Shown: one piece after another, positions 18,194 to 26,817 of the stretch
Layout of the letters: every line of letters begins with the position of its first letter
Numbering within the stretch: the stretch's first letter is position 1
NCBI RefSeq assembly: GCF_002910905.1
Contig: NZ_NEUE01000073.1
Coordinates: forward strand, 1 to 54,854
Direction of reading: 5' to 3'
Source of the DNA: Streptomyces sp. SM11
Lineage (GTDB): Bacteria; Actinomycetota; Actinomycetes; Streptomycetales; Streptomycetaceae
Length of the DNA stretch: 54,854 nt
The notes under the pieces: generated by a model
Told to the model about the DNA's origin: nothing
The model's database searches: none
The model's input: the letters and a program-made list of their open reading frames with translations, nothing else
Position numbers and translations under genes: made by a program

Positions 18194-18402
18194 GTGGATC
18201 GCCGGTCCTGGTGGATGTGCGTGGGTGTACTGGTGATGAGGAACAGGGTCGGTGCGACAGCGGAAGAGGAAGGGGGCGGAGCGTGCCGCGCGATGACGAC
18301 GCTACGCCAGCGACGGCGCGGGAGGCGGCGACTGCGCTGCGTCCCTCGTCACGTGCGCTGCCGCGTCGGGCCGCCGCTGCCGGAGGCCGGTGGCGGAAGC
18401 TG

Positions 18403-18855
18403 TCAGGTGTGAGTTTCCTCGCCCGGGCGGTCCGGACCGCCCGGAACGACCCGACCGCCTGGACCGCCTTGGCCGCCCGGATCACCGCTTCCGTCCCAGC
18501 GGGCGCGCCGCATGTCGATCCGCGGGATGTGCCCCTCCACCCGGCGCGACGTCTCGCGCAGCGGGGTGCCCTCGGCGCGGTAGTGGTCCAGCGCCCGCAG
18601 CTCGTGGGCGGGGAGCAGCGTCCCGTCGGCGCGGACCACGCGCCACCACGGCACGGCCGATCCGTACAGTGCCATGACCCGGCCGACCTGGCGGGGTCCT
18701 CCATCGCCCAGCCACTCCGCGATGTCGCCGTACGTCATCACCCGGCCGGGCGGGATCAGATCGGCCACGTCGAGAACACGCTCCGCGTAGTCCGGCAGTT
18801 CGGCGCCGGCCGGGGCGGTGCCGGAGCCGCCCCCGTCCGTCTGGTCCTGGCTCAT
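18403..18855 (-). CDS. MGMT-family alkyltransferase-like protein (ATL)
   Basis: 150 aa from the ATG at 18855. The DNA-binding fold of O6-alkylguanine transferases is clear (PPGRVMTYGDIAEWLG, RQVGRVMALYG) but the active site PCHR reads PWWR at residues 69-72, so the acceptor cysteine is replaced by Trp. Such ATL proteins bind alkylated guanine and hand it to nucleotide excision repair. The last 35 residues are Gly/Pro-rich (GGQGGPGGRVVPGG) and probably disordered. It lies upstream of adnA on the same strand with a 209-bp gap in which I see nothing definite. The MGMT-like gene near adnA is also found in mycobacteria. Confidence 0.88.
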   Translation of the reverse strand: MSQDQTDGGGSGTAPAGAELPDYAERVLDVADLIPPGRVMTYGDIAEWLGDGGPRQVGRVMALYGSAVPWWRVVRADGTLLPAHELRALDHYRAEGTPLRETSRRVEGHIPRIDMRRARWDGSGDPGGQGGPGGRVVPGGPDRPGEETHT

Positions 18856-19076
18856 CCGCCCCATCCTGCCGTACGCCACCGACAGCCCGGCAGAAGCGGT
18901 GACCGTCCGGACACACAGCGTGCACGCAGGTGCAAAGGAGCGTATGTTGCGCTTCCCGCGCCCGTGCAACGCACCCTGATGCCCTCCTCCGTCTGCGGGC
19001 CGTGCCACCATCATGCGGGCGGTGACCGGTGATACCAGAACACGAAGACGAACCAGAGGCGACGAAGGAGCAGGGC

Positions 19077-21851
19077 GTGCAGCCACCGAGGGCGGCGGAC
19101 GCCTCCGATGCCGGGGAGCGCCCGCAGGGCGGTCCCGAGACCTCGGGAGCACCCCGCGCCTCCTCGGGTGCACCCCGCGCCGACGGTCCCACGGCGTCCA
19201 CCACCGGGCATCTGGCCGGTTCGACCCTGGCCTCCGCCGACGCCGCTCCGAGCGACCGCGTCTCCGGGGACGAGCCGCTGCTCCCCGCCCGGGTGCACCG
19301 CCCCTCCGACCTGATGCGGCTGCTCATCGGGGTGCTCGCGATCGCGGTCCTGCTCTCAGTCGCCGCGTTCGCCCACGGCACCACCACCGGTCTTGAGGAC
19401 GACATCTCCAAGGGCACCGAGCAGGCGCCCGATCTGCTGATCAAGATCGCCGGTCTGGTGTCCAGCATCGCCGTGCTGCTGGTGCCGGTCGCCTTCGCCA
19501 TCGAACGCCTCATCAAACGCGACGGGCTGCGCATCGCGGACGGTGTGCTCGCCGCCGTGCTCGCCCACGGGGTGACGCTCGCCACCGACCTCTGGGTGTC
19601 GCGGACCGCTCCCGGCACCATCCAGGACGCGCTGACCCAGCCGCAGACGGCCGGCGGGCTGACCGACCCGGTGCACGGCTATCTCGCACCGGTCATCGCG
19701 TACATGACGGCGGTCGGGATGGCGCGGCGGCCGCGCTGGCGTGTGGTCCTGTGGGTGGTGCTGCTGCTCGACGCGTTCGCGATGCTCGTCGGCGGGTACA
19801 CCACCCCGTTCTCGATCATCCTCACCGTGCTGATCGGCTGGACGGTGGCGTACGGGACGCTGTACGCGGTCGGCTCGCCGAACGTCCGCCCCACCGGCCA
19901 GCACCTGATGGCGGGTCTGCGGCACGTGGGCTTCCGCCCGGTCGCGGCGATGCGCGCCGAGGACTTCCCGGACAACGCCGACCACAACGACCGGGGGCGG
20001 CGCTATCTGGTCACCCTGGAGGACGGGCCACCGCTCGACGTCACCGTCGTCGACCGGGAGCAGCAGGCCCAGGGGTTCTTCTACCGGGCCTGGCGGCGGC
20101 TCACCCTGCGCGGGATCACCCAGCGACGCTCCATCCAGTCGTTGCGCCAGGCGCTGGAGCAGGAGGCGCTGCTCGCGTACGCGGCCATCGCCGCCGGGGC
20201 GAACGCGCCCAAGCTGATCGCCACCTCGGAGCTGGGTCCCGACGCGGTGATGCTCGTCTACGAGCACATCGGTGGCCGGTCGCTGGACTCGATGGAGGAC
20301 GAGGAGATCACCGACGACCTGGTGCGCAGCGCCTGGCAGCAGGTGAAGGCGCTCCAGTCGCGGCGGATCGCGCACCGCAGGCTCACCGGTGACGCCCTTC
20401 TGGTGGATCGTTCCGGCAGGGCGTTCGTGACGGATCTGCGCGGCGGGGAGATCGCCGCCGGTGATCTGGTGCTGCGGATGGACGTGGCCCAGTTGCTGAC
20501 CACGCTGGGGCTGCGGGTGGGGGCCGAGCGGTCGGTCGCCGGGGCGCTGGCCGTGCTCGGCCCGGACGTGGTGGCGGACTGTCTGCCGCTGCTCCAGCCG
20601 ATCGCACTGAGCCGCTCCACCCGGGCGACGCTGCGCCGGATCGCCCGTGAGCGTTCGCAGCGCGAGCGGGAGGCGGTCGTGGAGGCCTCGCAGGCGGCCA
20701 AGCAGGCGAAGGCCGGCCTCACGGCGGACCCCGCGACGGGCGGGAAGGCCGACCCCAAGGCGGAGCGCAAGTCGCTGCGCACCGAGAAGCAGGCCGAGAA
20801 GCGCGCCATCGACGATGCGCTGGAGGAGGCCCGCGAGGAGGATCTGCTCGCCCAGATCCGCCGTCAGGTGCTGCTGATCCGCCCGCAGGCCCCGGTCGAA
20901 CCGGTCCGTCTGGAGCGCATCAAGCCGCGCACCCTGTTCAGCTTCATCGCCGGGGCCATCGCCGCGTACTTCCTGATCTCCCAGGTCACCCAGGCCAACT
21001 TCGGGACGGTCGCGGAGCAGGCGGAGTGGGGCTGGGTGGCGGCGGCCCTCGGCTTCTCGGCGCTGAGCTACGTGGCGGCGGCCATGAGCCTACTGGGCTT
21101 CGTGCCGGAGCGGGTGCCGTTCCTGAAGACCGTGCAGGCTCAGGTGGCCGGCTCGTTCGTGAAGATCGTCGCGCCGGCCGCCATCGGGGGCGTGGCCCTG
21201 AACACCCGCTTCCTCCAGCGCGCCGGGGTGCGCCCCGGACTCGCGGTGGCGAGCGTCGGCGCCTCCCAGCTCTTCGGGCTCGGCGCCCACATCCTGCTGC
21301 TGGCACTGTTCGGCTATCTCACCGGTACGGAGAAGACCCCGGACTCGCTGACCCCGTCCCGGACGGTGATCGCGGGTCTACTCACGGTCGCGGTGCTGGT
21401 GCTGGTGGTGACGGCGATCCCGTTCCTGCGGAAGTTCGTGGTGACGCGGGTGCGCTCGCTGTTCGCGGGGGTCGTGCCGCGCATGCTGGACGTGGTCCAG
21501 CGGCCGCAGAAGCTGCTCACCGGCATCGGCGGCATGCTGCTCCTGACCGGCCTGTTCGTGCTCTGCCTGGACGCCTCGATCCGGGCGTTCAGCGGCCCGG
21601 GCGTCCCCCAGCTGAGCTACGCGAGCATCGCGGTGGTCTTCCTCGCCGGGAACGCGATCGGCTCGGCGGCCCCGACTCCGGGCGGGATGGGCGCGGTCGA
21701 GGGCGCGCTGACGCTGGGCCTGATCGCGGTCGGCCTGCCGCCGGAGGTCGCGGCGCCTGCGGTACTGCTGTACCGCGTGATGACGCTGTGGCTGCCGGTG
21801 CTGCCGGGGTGGCTCGCCTTCAACCAGCTGACCCGCAAGGGCGAGCTGTGA
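19077..21851 (+). CDS. membrane protein: kinase-like domain fused to LPG-synthase/YbhN-type flippase-like domain
   Basis: I choose the GTG at 19077, preceded by AAGGAG with 6-nt spacing, over the GTG at 19029; 924 aa. After a disordered 70-residue Pro/Ala-rich N-terminus come about five to six membrane segments, then a cytosolic domain (about residues 290-530) with kinase-like features (VMLVYEHIGGRSLD; HRRLTGDALLVDRSG in the catalytic-loop position; VTDLRGGE where DFG would be), an Arg/Glu/Ala-rich coiled segment, and a C-terminal UPF0104/lysylphosphatidylglycerol-synthase-type membrane domain (AAPTPGGMGAVEGAL). Probably acts on lipids or lipid-linked sugars; the substrate is unknown. It is divergent from ATL. 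Confidence 0.85.
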   Translation: MQPPRAADASDAGERPQGGPETSGAPRASSGAPRADGPTASTTGHLAGSTLASADAAPSDRVSGDEPLLPARVHRPSDLMRLLIGVLAIAVLLSVAAFAHGTTTGLEDDISKGTEQAPDLLIKIAGLVSSIAVLLVPVAFAIERLIKRDGLRIADGVLAAVLAHGVTLATDLWVSRTAPGTIQDALTQPQTAGGLTDPVHGYLAPVIAYMTAVGMARRPRWRVVLWVVLLLDAFAMLVGGYTTPFSIILTVLIGWTVAYGTLYAVGSPNVRPTGQHLMAGLRHVGFRPVAAMRAEDFPDNADHNDRGRRYLVTLEDGPPLDVTVVDREQQAQGFFYRAWRRLTLRGITQRRSIQSLRQALEQEALLAYAAIAAGANAPKLIATSELGPDAVMLVYEHIGGRSLDSMEDEEITDDLVRSAWQQVKALQSRRIAHRRLTGDALLVDRSGRAFVTDLRGGEIAAGDLVLRMDVAQLLTTLGLRVGAERSVAGALAVLGPDVVADCLPLLQPIALSRSTRATLRRIARERSQREREAVVEASQAAKQAKAGLTADPATGGKADPKAERKSLRTEKQAEKRAIDDALEEAREEDLLAQIRRQVLLIRPQAPVEPVRLERIKPRTLFSFIAGAIAAYFLISQVTQANFGTVAEQAEWGWVAAALGFSALSYVAAAMSLLGFVPERVPFLKTVQAQVAGSFVKIVAPAAIGGVALNTRFLQRAGVRPGLAVASVGASQLFGLGAHILLLALFGYLTGTEKTPDSLTPSRTVIAGLLTVAVLVLVVTAIPFLRKFVVTRVRSLFAGVVPRMLDVVQRPQKLLTGIGGMLLLTGLFVLCLDASIRAFSGPGVPQLSYASIAVVFLAGNAIGSAAPTPGGMGAVEGALTLGLIAVGLPPEVAAPAVLLYRVMTLWLPVLPGWLAFNQLTRKGEL

Positions 21852-21944
21852 TCCGAGCGTGCGCCCGGCGGCGGTAGCGGCCGCCGCCACCCGCATGGAC
21901 CGCGCCCGGCCGCGCTCCCCGGCGCCCCGCCGCACGATGGGGTC

Positions 21945-23537
21945 ATGAGGACTTCCCCCGCCCTGCGTGCCGCCGCCCTCGCCGCCACCGCCACCGTGCT
22001 GCTGCCGCTGACCGCCTGTTCGGACGACGGCGACGGGGACGGGTCCTCCACACCCACCGGGGCCTCGACCGCCTCGCCGACCTCCACCGCCGACGACCTG
22101 GCGTCGCAGCAGCTCGCATGGTCCCCGTGTCCGCCCCCGAACACGGCCCAGGGCGGCGGCGAGTCACCGTCGCCGCTGCCCGGCGGTGTGGTGTGGGAGT
22201 GCTCCTTCATGGACGTACCGCTCGACTACGCGGAGCCGGACGGCCGCACGATCGAGCTGGCGCTGGTGCGGGCGAAGGCCAGGGAGCAGAAGCGGCGGAT
22301 CGGCTCGCTGGTGTTCAACTTCGGCGGGCCCGGCGCTTCCGGGGTCGCGACGCTGCCCGCGTTCGGCACCGAGTACGACACCCTCCGCACCCGGTACGAC
22401 CTGGTGAGCTTCGACCCACGCGGGGTCGGCCGCAGCGAGGGCGTCCAGTGCGCGGACGACGCCGAGCTCGATGCCTTCTACCAGGAGGACTCCACCCCGG
22501 ACGACGCGGCCGAGGAGAAGGAGTTCGTCCAGGGGCAGCAGGACTTCATCGCGGACTGCGAGGAGAACTCCGGCCCCGAACTCCCCTTCGTGGGCACGAC
22601 GAACGCCGCCCGCGACATGGACCTGATGCGCACGGTGCTGGGCGACGACAAGCTGCACTACTTCGGCATCTCGTACGGCACCGAGCTGGGCGGGGTGTAC
22701 GCCCACCTCTTCCCGGACAAGGTCGGGCGGGCCGTCTTCGACGCGGTGGTCGACCCCACGAAGGACGCCGAGCAGTCCTCCATCGGCCAGGCCGAGGGGT
22801 TTCAGCTCGCCCTGGACAACTTCACGAAGGACTGCGCCGAGCGCGACGACTGCGCGCTGCCCGGGACCACCCGGCAGGAGGTCGAGCAGTTCATCGCCGA
22901 TCTGCTGGCCGAGCTGGAGGAAGAGCCCGTCGACGGGCTCGGTGACCGGCCGCTGACGCAGACGCTGGCCACCACCGGTATCGCGTCCGCGCTCTACTCC
23001 CAGGAGACCTGGCCGCTGCTGGAGCAGGGCCTGGACGAGGCGGGCGGCGGGAACGGCGGGCTGCTGCTCGCGCTGGCCGACTCGCTCAACGGCCGCTCGG
23101 AGGACGGGCAGTACGACAACTCCAACGCCGCCAACATCGCCATCAACTGCGCCGACAGCAAGCAGCGATTCTCCCTGGAGCAGACGAAGGCGGCGCTGCC
23201 CGCGTTCCGCGAGGCGTCCCCGCTGTTCGGGGACTATCTGGGCTGGGGACTGATGGGCTGTACCGGCTGGCCGGTCGCGGGCGCCTGGCAGACCCCGGAC
23301 GTCAGCGCCCCGGGCGCCGCCCCGATCCTGGTCATCGGCAACACCGGTGACCCGGCGACCCCGTACGCGGGCGCGAAGGCGATGGTGGAGGAGCTGGGCA
23401 GGGGCGTCGGCGTCGAGCTCACCTACAAGGGCGAGGGGCACGGGGCGTACAACAGCAAGGACGCGTGTGTGCAACGAGCGGTCGACGGATATCTGTTGAA
23501 CGGTACGGTGCCGAAGTCCGGCACCGTCTGCGGGTGA
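21945..23537 (+). CDS. secreted lipoprotein alpha/beta-hydrolase, tripeptidyl aminopeptidase (S33) family
   Basis: 530 aa. A lipoprotein signal ends in LTAC (lipobox cysteine near residue 25), followed by a Ser/Thr/Asp linker. The S33/Tap fold shows VFNFGGPGASG (oxyanion), SFDPRGVGRSEG, nucleophile Ser243 in GISYGTELGG, Asp469 in NTGDPATPY and His499 in GEGHGAY. Such proteins remove tripeptides or dipeptides at the cell surface; S. lividans SlpD/SlpE are of this type, but I cannot tell whether these are their orthologues. It is followed by a paralogue of the same length and identical catalytic spacing. Confidence 0.9.
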   Translation: MRTSPALRAAALAATATVLLPLTACSDDGDGDGSSTPTGASTASPTSTADDLASQQLAWSPCPPPNTAQGGGESPSPLPGGVVWECSFMDVPLDYAEPDGRTIELALVRAKAREQKRRIGSLVFNFGGPGASGVATLPAFGTEYDTLRTRYDLVSFDPRGVGRSEGVQCADDAELDAFYQEDSTPDDAAEEKEFVQGQQDFIADCEENSGPELPFVGTTNAARDMDLMRTVLGDDKLHYFGISYGTELGGVYAHLFPDKVGRAVFDAVVDPTKDAEQSSIGQAEGFQLALDNFTKDCAERDDCALPGTTRQEVEQFIADLLAELEEEPVDGLGDRPLTQTLATTGIASALYSQETWPLLEQGLDEAGGGNGGLLLALADSLNGRSEDGQYDNSNAANIAINCADSKQRFSLEQTKAALPAFREASPLFGDYLGWGLMGCTGWPVAGAWQTPDVSAPGAAPILVIGNTGDPATPYAGAKAMVEELGRGVGVELTYKGEGHGAYNSKDACVQRAVDGYLLNGTVPKSGTVCG

Positions 23538-23848
23538 CCCGGCACCGGCTCCCCTGCTGCGCAGGGCGGTTAACATGGCCGCACACCACAGCCGCCCGAC
23601 GCGCCGCCACCGGCTTCGGGCCCAAGGGGGTGTCTGGTCGATCGGGGTCGGACAGGCCGCGGCGTCCGGTGCGGTGCATCGCAAGGCGCCGGAATGTCCT
23701 CGTCGCGGAGCGATTCGGGTGTTTCGGCGACTCCGCGAGGAATGGGGCCTCCCCTGTTCGAGCGGAGCCGAGACCTTGGGAAAGTGCCAGGCGCCGCGGA
23801 CCCGGCCATGATCGACGAGACACCCCCGCAGGGGAGGGAAGCCGGATC
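23538..23848. other. 311-bp intergenic region with a dispersed-repeat-like stretch
   Basis: No credible gene is seen. The segment 23695-23795 contains CTCCCCTGTTCGAGCGG followed by GCCGAGACCTTGGGAAAG, which resembles the TCCCC-TCGAGC-GCCGAG-TTGGGGGA hairpin scattered between Streptomyces genes. GAATGTCCTCGTCGCGGAGC upstream belongs to the same kind of unit. The gap separates two tandem paralogues, so it also holds the promoter of the second one. Confidence 0.45.
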
Positions 23849-25438
23849 ATGCGTGCGCACCGTCGTGCCCATCGGGCCGCCGTAAGGACGGGAGCGGCCC
23901 TGCTCGCGGCGGGACTGCTCGCCGGCTGCGGCCTGTTGAGGTCGGAGCCGGAGGCGGACGGGCCGGCCGACGGCCGCCCCGGCGACGCCTCCCCCGCGCC
24001 GACCGGCCTGAAGGACTCCCCCAGGACGCCGGAACTGCTCTCCGCCCTCACCTCCCAGCGCCCCGACTGGAAGCGCTGCACGGCCCCGCGCGGCGGCGAC
24101 GCCCCCGGTTCCGCCTGGCGTTGCGCGAGCGTGGACGTACCGCTGGACTACGCGGAGCCGTCCGGCGAGACGCTCTCCATCGCGCTGGTCCGCAAGGAGG
24201 CCCACGACAAGGGGCGGCGGCTCGGCTCGCTGCTGTTCAACTTCGGCGGGCCCGGCGGATCCGGCGTCGGGATACTGCCGCGCTCGGCCGACTCGTACGC
24301 GAAGCTCAATACCCGCTACGACCTGGTGAGTTTCGATCCGCGCGGGGTCGCGGCCAGCTCCGGGGTGCGCTGCCGCACCGACAAGCAGCAGGAGCAGGCC
24401 CACCGGAGCGTCGACCTGACTCCGGACACGGCGGCGGAGGAGGCCGCGTTCATCGAGGACGCCGCGGACTTCGGCGCCGGCTGCGAACGCCGCTCGGGCA
24501 CGGTCCTGCCGCACGTCGGCACGGTGAACGCCGCCCGCGACCTGGACCTGATCCGCCAGGTCCTGGGGGACGAGAAGCTGTCCTACTTCGGCTTCTCCTA
24601 CGGCACGGAGCTGGGCGGGACGTACGCGCATCTCTTCCCGCACAAGGTGGGGCGCATCGTGCTGGACGCGGTCGTCGACCCGACGGCCGACGGCATCGGG
24701 CACGCACGCAACCAGACCACGGGCTTCCAGCGCGCCCTGGAGAACTACCTCAAGGACCGCGGCCAGGACCCGAAGGCGGGCTCCGAGCGCATCGCCCGGC
24801 TGCTGGCCCGCATGGACCGGAGCCCACTGCCGACCGACTCGGGGCGTGAGCTGAGCGAGTCGCTCGCCATCACCGGCATCGTCACCCCGCTGTACTCCGA
24901 GTCGGGCTGGCCCACCCTGACGGCCGCGCTCGACGAGGCGGAGAACAACGGCACGGGCAATGGTCTGCTCCGGCTCGCCGACGCGTACAACGGACGTGAC
25001 GAGCAGGGGCGGTACGACACCCAGAACCACTCCCAGCGGGCGATCTCGTGCGCCGACTCGACGTCACGTCCCACCGTGGACGAGGCCCGTGCGCTGCTGC
25101 CGGAGTTCCGGAAACTGTCGCCGGTCTTCGGCCCGTTCCTGGCCTGGGACACGGCCGGCTGGTGCGCCCGGTGGCCGGTCGAGGGGGAGCACGAGACGCC
25201 GGAGACCAGCGCGCCGGGCGCGGGGCCGATCCTGGTCGTCGGGACGACCGGCGACCCCGCGACCCCGTACGAGGGGGCGCGGCGGATGGCGGACGAGCTG
25301 GGCAAGGGCGTCGGCATCATGCTGACCAACAAGGGCGAGGGGCACGGGGCCTACGGCGGCAACGACTGTGTGACCTCGACGATCGACGACTACTTCCTGG
25401 ACGGAAAGGTCCCGGCGGACGGCACGACCTGCGGTTAG
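23849..25438 (+). CDS. secreted lipoprotein alpha/beta-hydrolase, tripeptidyl aminopeptidase (S33) family, paralogue 2
   Basis: 529 aa from the ATG at 23849, with GGGAGGG upstream. The signal has a basic start (MRAHRRAHRAAVRTG) and lipobox LAGC near residue 30. Catalytic residues: Ser250 in GFSYGTELGG, Asp469 in TTGDPATPY, His499 in GEGHGAY. Like its neighbour it has LFNFGGPGGSG and SFDPRGVAASSG. The shared architecture and near-identical catalytic coordinates show tandem duplication followed by divergence, mainly in the lid region (about 300-400). The frame continues upstream of 23849 but that sequence is repeat-like. It ends 26 bp before a strong terminator. Confidence 0.9.
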   Translation: MRAHRRAHRAAVRTGAALLAAGLLAGCGLLRSEPEADGPADGRPGDASPAPTGLKDSPRTPELLSALTSQRPDWKRCTAPRGGDAPGSAWRCASVDVPLDYAEPSGETLSIALVRKEAHDKGRRLGSLLFNFGGPGGSGVGILPRSADSYAKLNTRYDLVSFDPRGVAASSGVRCRTDKQQEQAHRSVDLTPDTAAEEAAFIEDAADFGAGCERRSGTVLPHVGTVNAARDLDLIRQVLGDEKLSYFGFSYGTELGGTYAHLFPHKVGRIVLDAVVDPTADGIGHARNQTTGFQRALENYLKDRGQDPKAGSERIARLLARMDRSPLPTDSGRELSESLAITGIVTPLYSESGWPTLTAALDEAENNGTGNGLLRLADAYNGRDEQGRYDTQNHSQRAISCADSTSRPTVDEARALLPEFRKLSPVFGPFLAWDTAGWCARWPVEGEHETPETSAPGAGPILVVGTTGDPATPYEGARRMADELGKGVGIMLTNKGEGHGAYGGNDCVTSTIDDYFLDGKVPADGTTCG

Positions 25439-25463
25439 CGGCTCTTCCCGGGCCCGGGCATAC

Positions 25464-25507
25464 GGAAGGGGCCCGGTCCGCGCGCGCTGCGGACCGGGCC
25501 CCTTTCC
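25464..25507. terminator. bidirectional terminator between the second lipoprotein and moeZ
   Basis: The 16-bp perfect stem (25466-25481 and 25489-25504) with a 7-nt loop ends in TTT on the plus strand and AA-rich pairing on the minus strand. It lies 26 bp after one stop and about 33 bp after the convergent moeZ stop. Confidence 0.85.
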
Positions 25508-25539
25508 CGTACAGAAGTACCGAGCCGTGCGGGGTGCTT

Positions 25540-26718
25540 CTAGTACACCGGCTTCTCGGGCTCGATCTGGTGGACCCAGCCGATCACGCCGCCGCCCACG
25601 TGCACGGCGTCGGCGAAGCCCGCCGACTTGAGGACCGCGAGGACCTCGGCGCTGCGGACTCCCGTCTTGCAGTGCAGGACGATGCGCTTGTCCTGCGGGA
25701 GGTCCTGGAGGGCGGTGCCCATGAGGAACTCGTTCTTCGGGATCAGCTTCGCGCCGGGGATCGAGACGATCTCGTACTCGTTCGGCTCGCGGACGTCGAT
25801 GATCTCGATCTTCTCGTCGCCGTCGATCCACTCCTTGAGCTGCTTGGGAGTGATCGTCGCGCCGAGCGCCGCCTCCTGCGCCTCCTCGGACACGACGCCG
25901 CAGAAGGCCTCGTAGTCGATGAGCTCGGTGACGGTGGGGTTCTCGCCGCAGACCGCGCAGTCGGGGTCCTTGCGGACCTTCACCTGGCGGTACTGCATCT
26001 CCAGGGCGTCGTAGATCATCAGCCGGCCGACCAGCGGGTCGCCGACACCGGCGAGCAGCTTGATGGCCTCGGTGACCTGGATGGAGCCCACGGACGCGCA
26101 GAGCACGCCCAGCACGCCGCCCTCGGCGCAGGAGGGGACCATGCCCGGCGGCGGGGGCTCCGGGTAGAGGCAGCGGTAGCAGGGCCCGTGCTCGGACCAG
26201 AACACGGAGGCCTGGCCGTCGAAGCGGTAGATCGAGCCCCAGACGTACGGCTTGTTCAGCAGCACCGCGGCGTCGTTGACGAGATAGCGGGTGGCGAAGT
26301 TGTCCGTGCCGTCCACGATCAGGTCGTACTGCGCGAAGATCTCCATCACGTTCTCGGCTTCGAGCCGCTCTTCGTGAAGGACCACGTTGACGTACGGGTT
26401 GATCCCCAGCACCGAGTCCTTGGCGGACTCGGCCTTGGAGCGGCCGATGTCGGCCTGACTGTGGATGATCTGGCGCTGCAGGTTCGACTCGTCGACCTCG
26501 TCGAACTCCACGATGCCGAGCGTGCCGACACCGGCCGCGGCCAGGTACATCAGGGCCGGCGAGCCGAGGCCGCCGGCGCCGACACACAGCACCTTGGCGT
26601 TCTTCAGGCGCTTCTGTCCGTCCATCCCGACATCCGGGATGATCAGGTGGCGGGAGTACCTGCGGACCTCGTCGACGGTGAGCTCAGCAGCTGGCTCGAC
26701 CAGGGGTGGCAGCGACAC
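25540..26718 (-). CDS. moeZ: MoeZ: adenylyltransferase/sulfurtransferase for sulfur-carrier proteins
   Basis: 392 aa from the GTG at 26718. N-terminal MoeB/ThiF domain: VGAGGLGSPALMYLAA, FDEVDESNLQRQIIHS, VDGTDNFATRYLVND, with two zinc CxxC pairs (CYRC, CAVC). C-terminal rhodanese domain has IIDVREPNEYEI and the catalytic cysteine in LHCKTGVRSAE. MoeZ adenylates and thiocarboxylates the C-termini of MoaD, ThiS and CysO-type carriers for molybdopterin, thiamin, cysteine and thio-natural products. In S. coelicolor moeB is a reported SigR target, but I see no clear GGAAT-N18-GTT in the short upstream region. It is convergent with the lipoproteins and downstream of the Pel-like operon. Confidence 0.95.
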   Translation of the reverse strand: MSLPPLVEPAAELTVDEVRRYSRHLIIPDVGMDGQKRLKNAKVLCVGAGGLGSPALMYLAAAGVGTLGIVEFDEVDESNLQRQIIHSQADIGRSKAESAKDSVLGINPYVNVVLHEERLEAENVMEIFAQYDLIVDGTDNFATRYLVNDAAVLLNKPYVWGSIYRFDGQASVFWSEHGPCYRCLYPEPPPPGMVPSCAEGGVLGVLCASVGSIQVTEAIKLLAGVGDPLVGRLMIYDALEMQYRQVKVRKDPDCAVCGENPTVTELIDYEAFCGVVSEEAQEAALGATITPKQLKEWIDGDEKIEIIDVREPNEYEIVSIPGAKLIPKNEFLMGTALQDLPQDKRIVLHCKTGVRSAEVLAVLKSAGFADAVHVGGGVIGWVHQIEPEKPVY

Positions 26719-26817
26719 AGGAACCTCAACAATGCAGGTGGTCGGATTCTACGTAGACCGGCTTCTTACGGTCGACTACGTACGGTTGTTCTCCCCGTAA
26801 CACTGCCACGCCCCTCC

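Noticed and set aside
22164..25030. Long minus-strand frames opposite the two lipoproteins
   Set aside because: Antisense shadows of well-supported secreted hydrolases, without motifs.
26719..26817. SigR promoter for moeZ
   Set aside because: moeB is a reported SigR target in S. coelicolor, but no GGAAT-N18-GTT was found in the short upstream gap.
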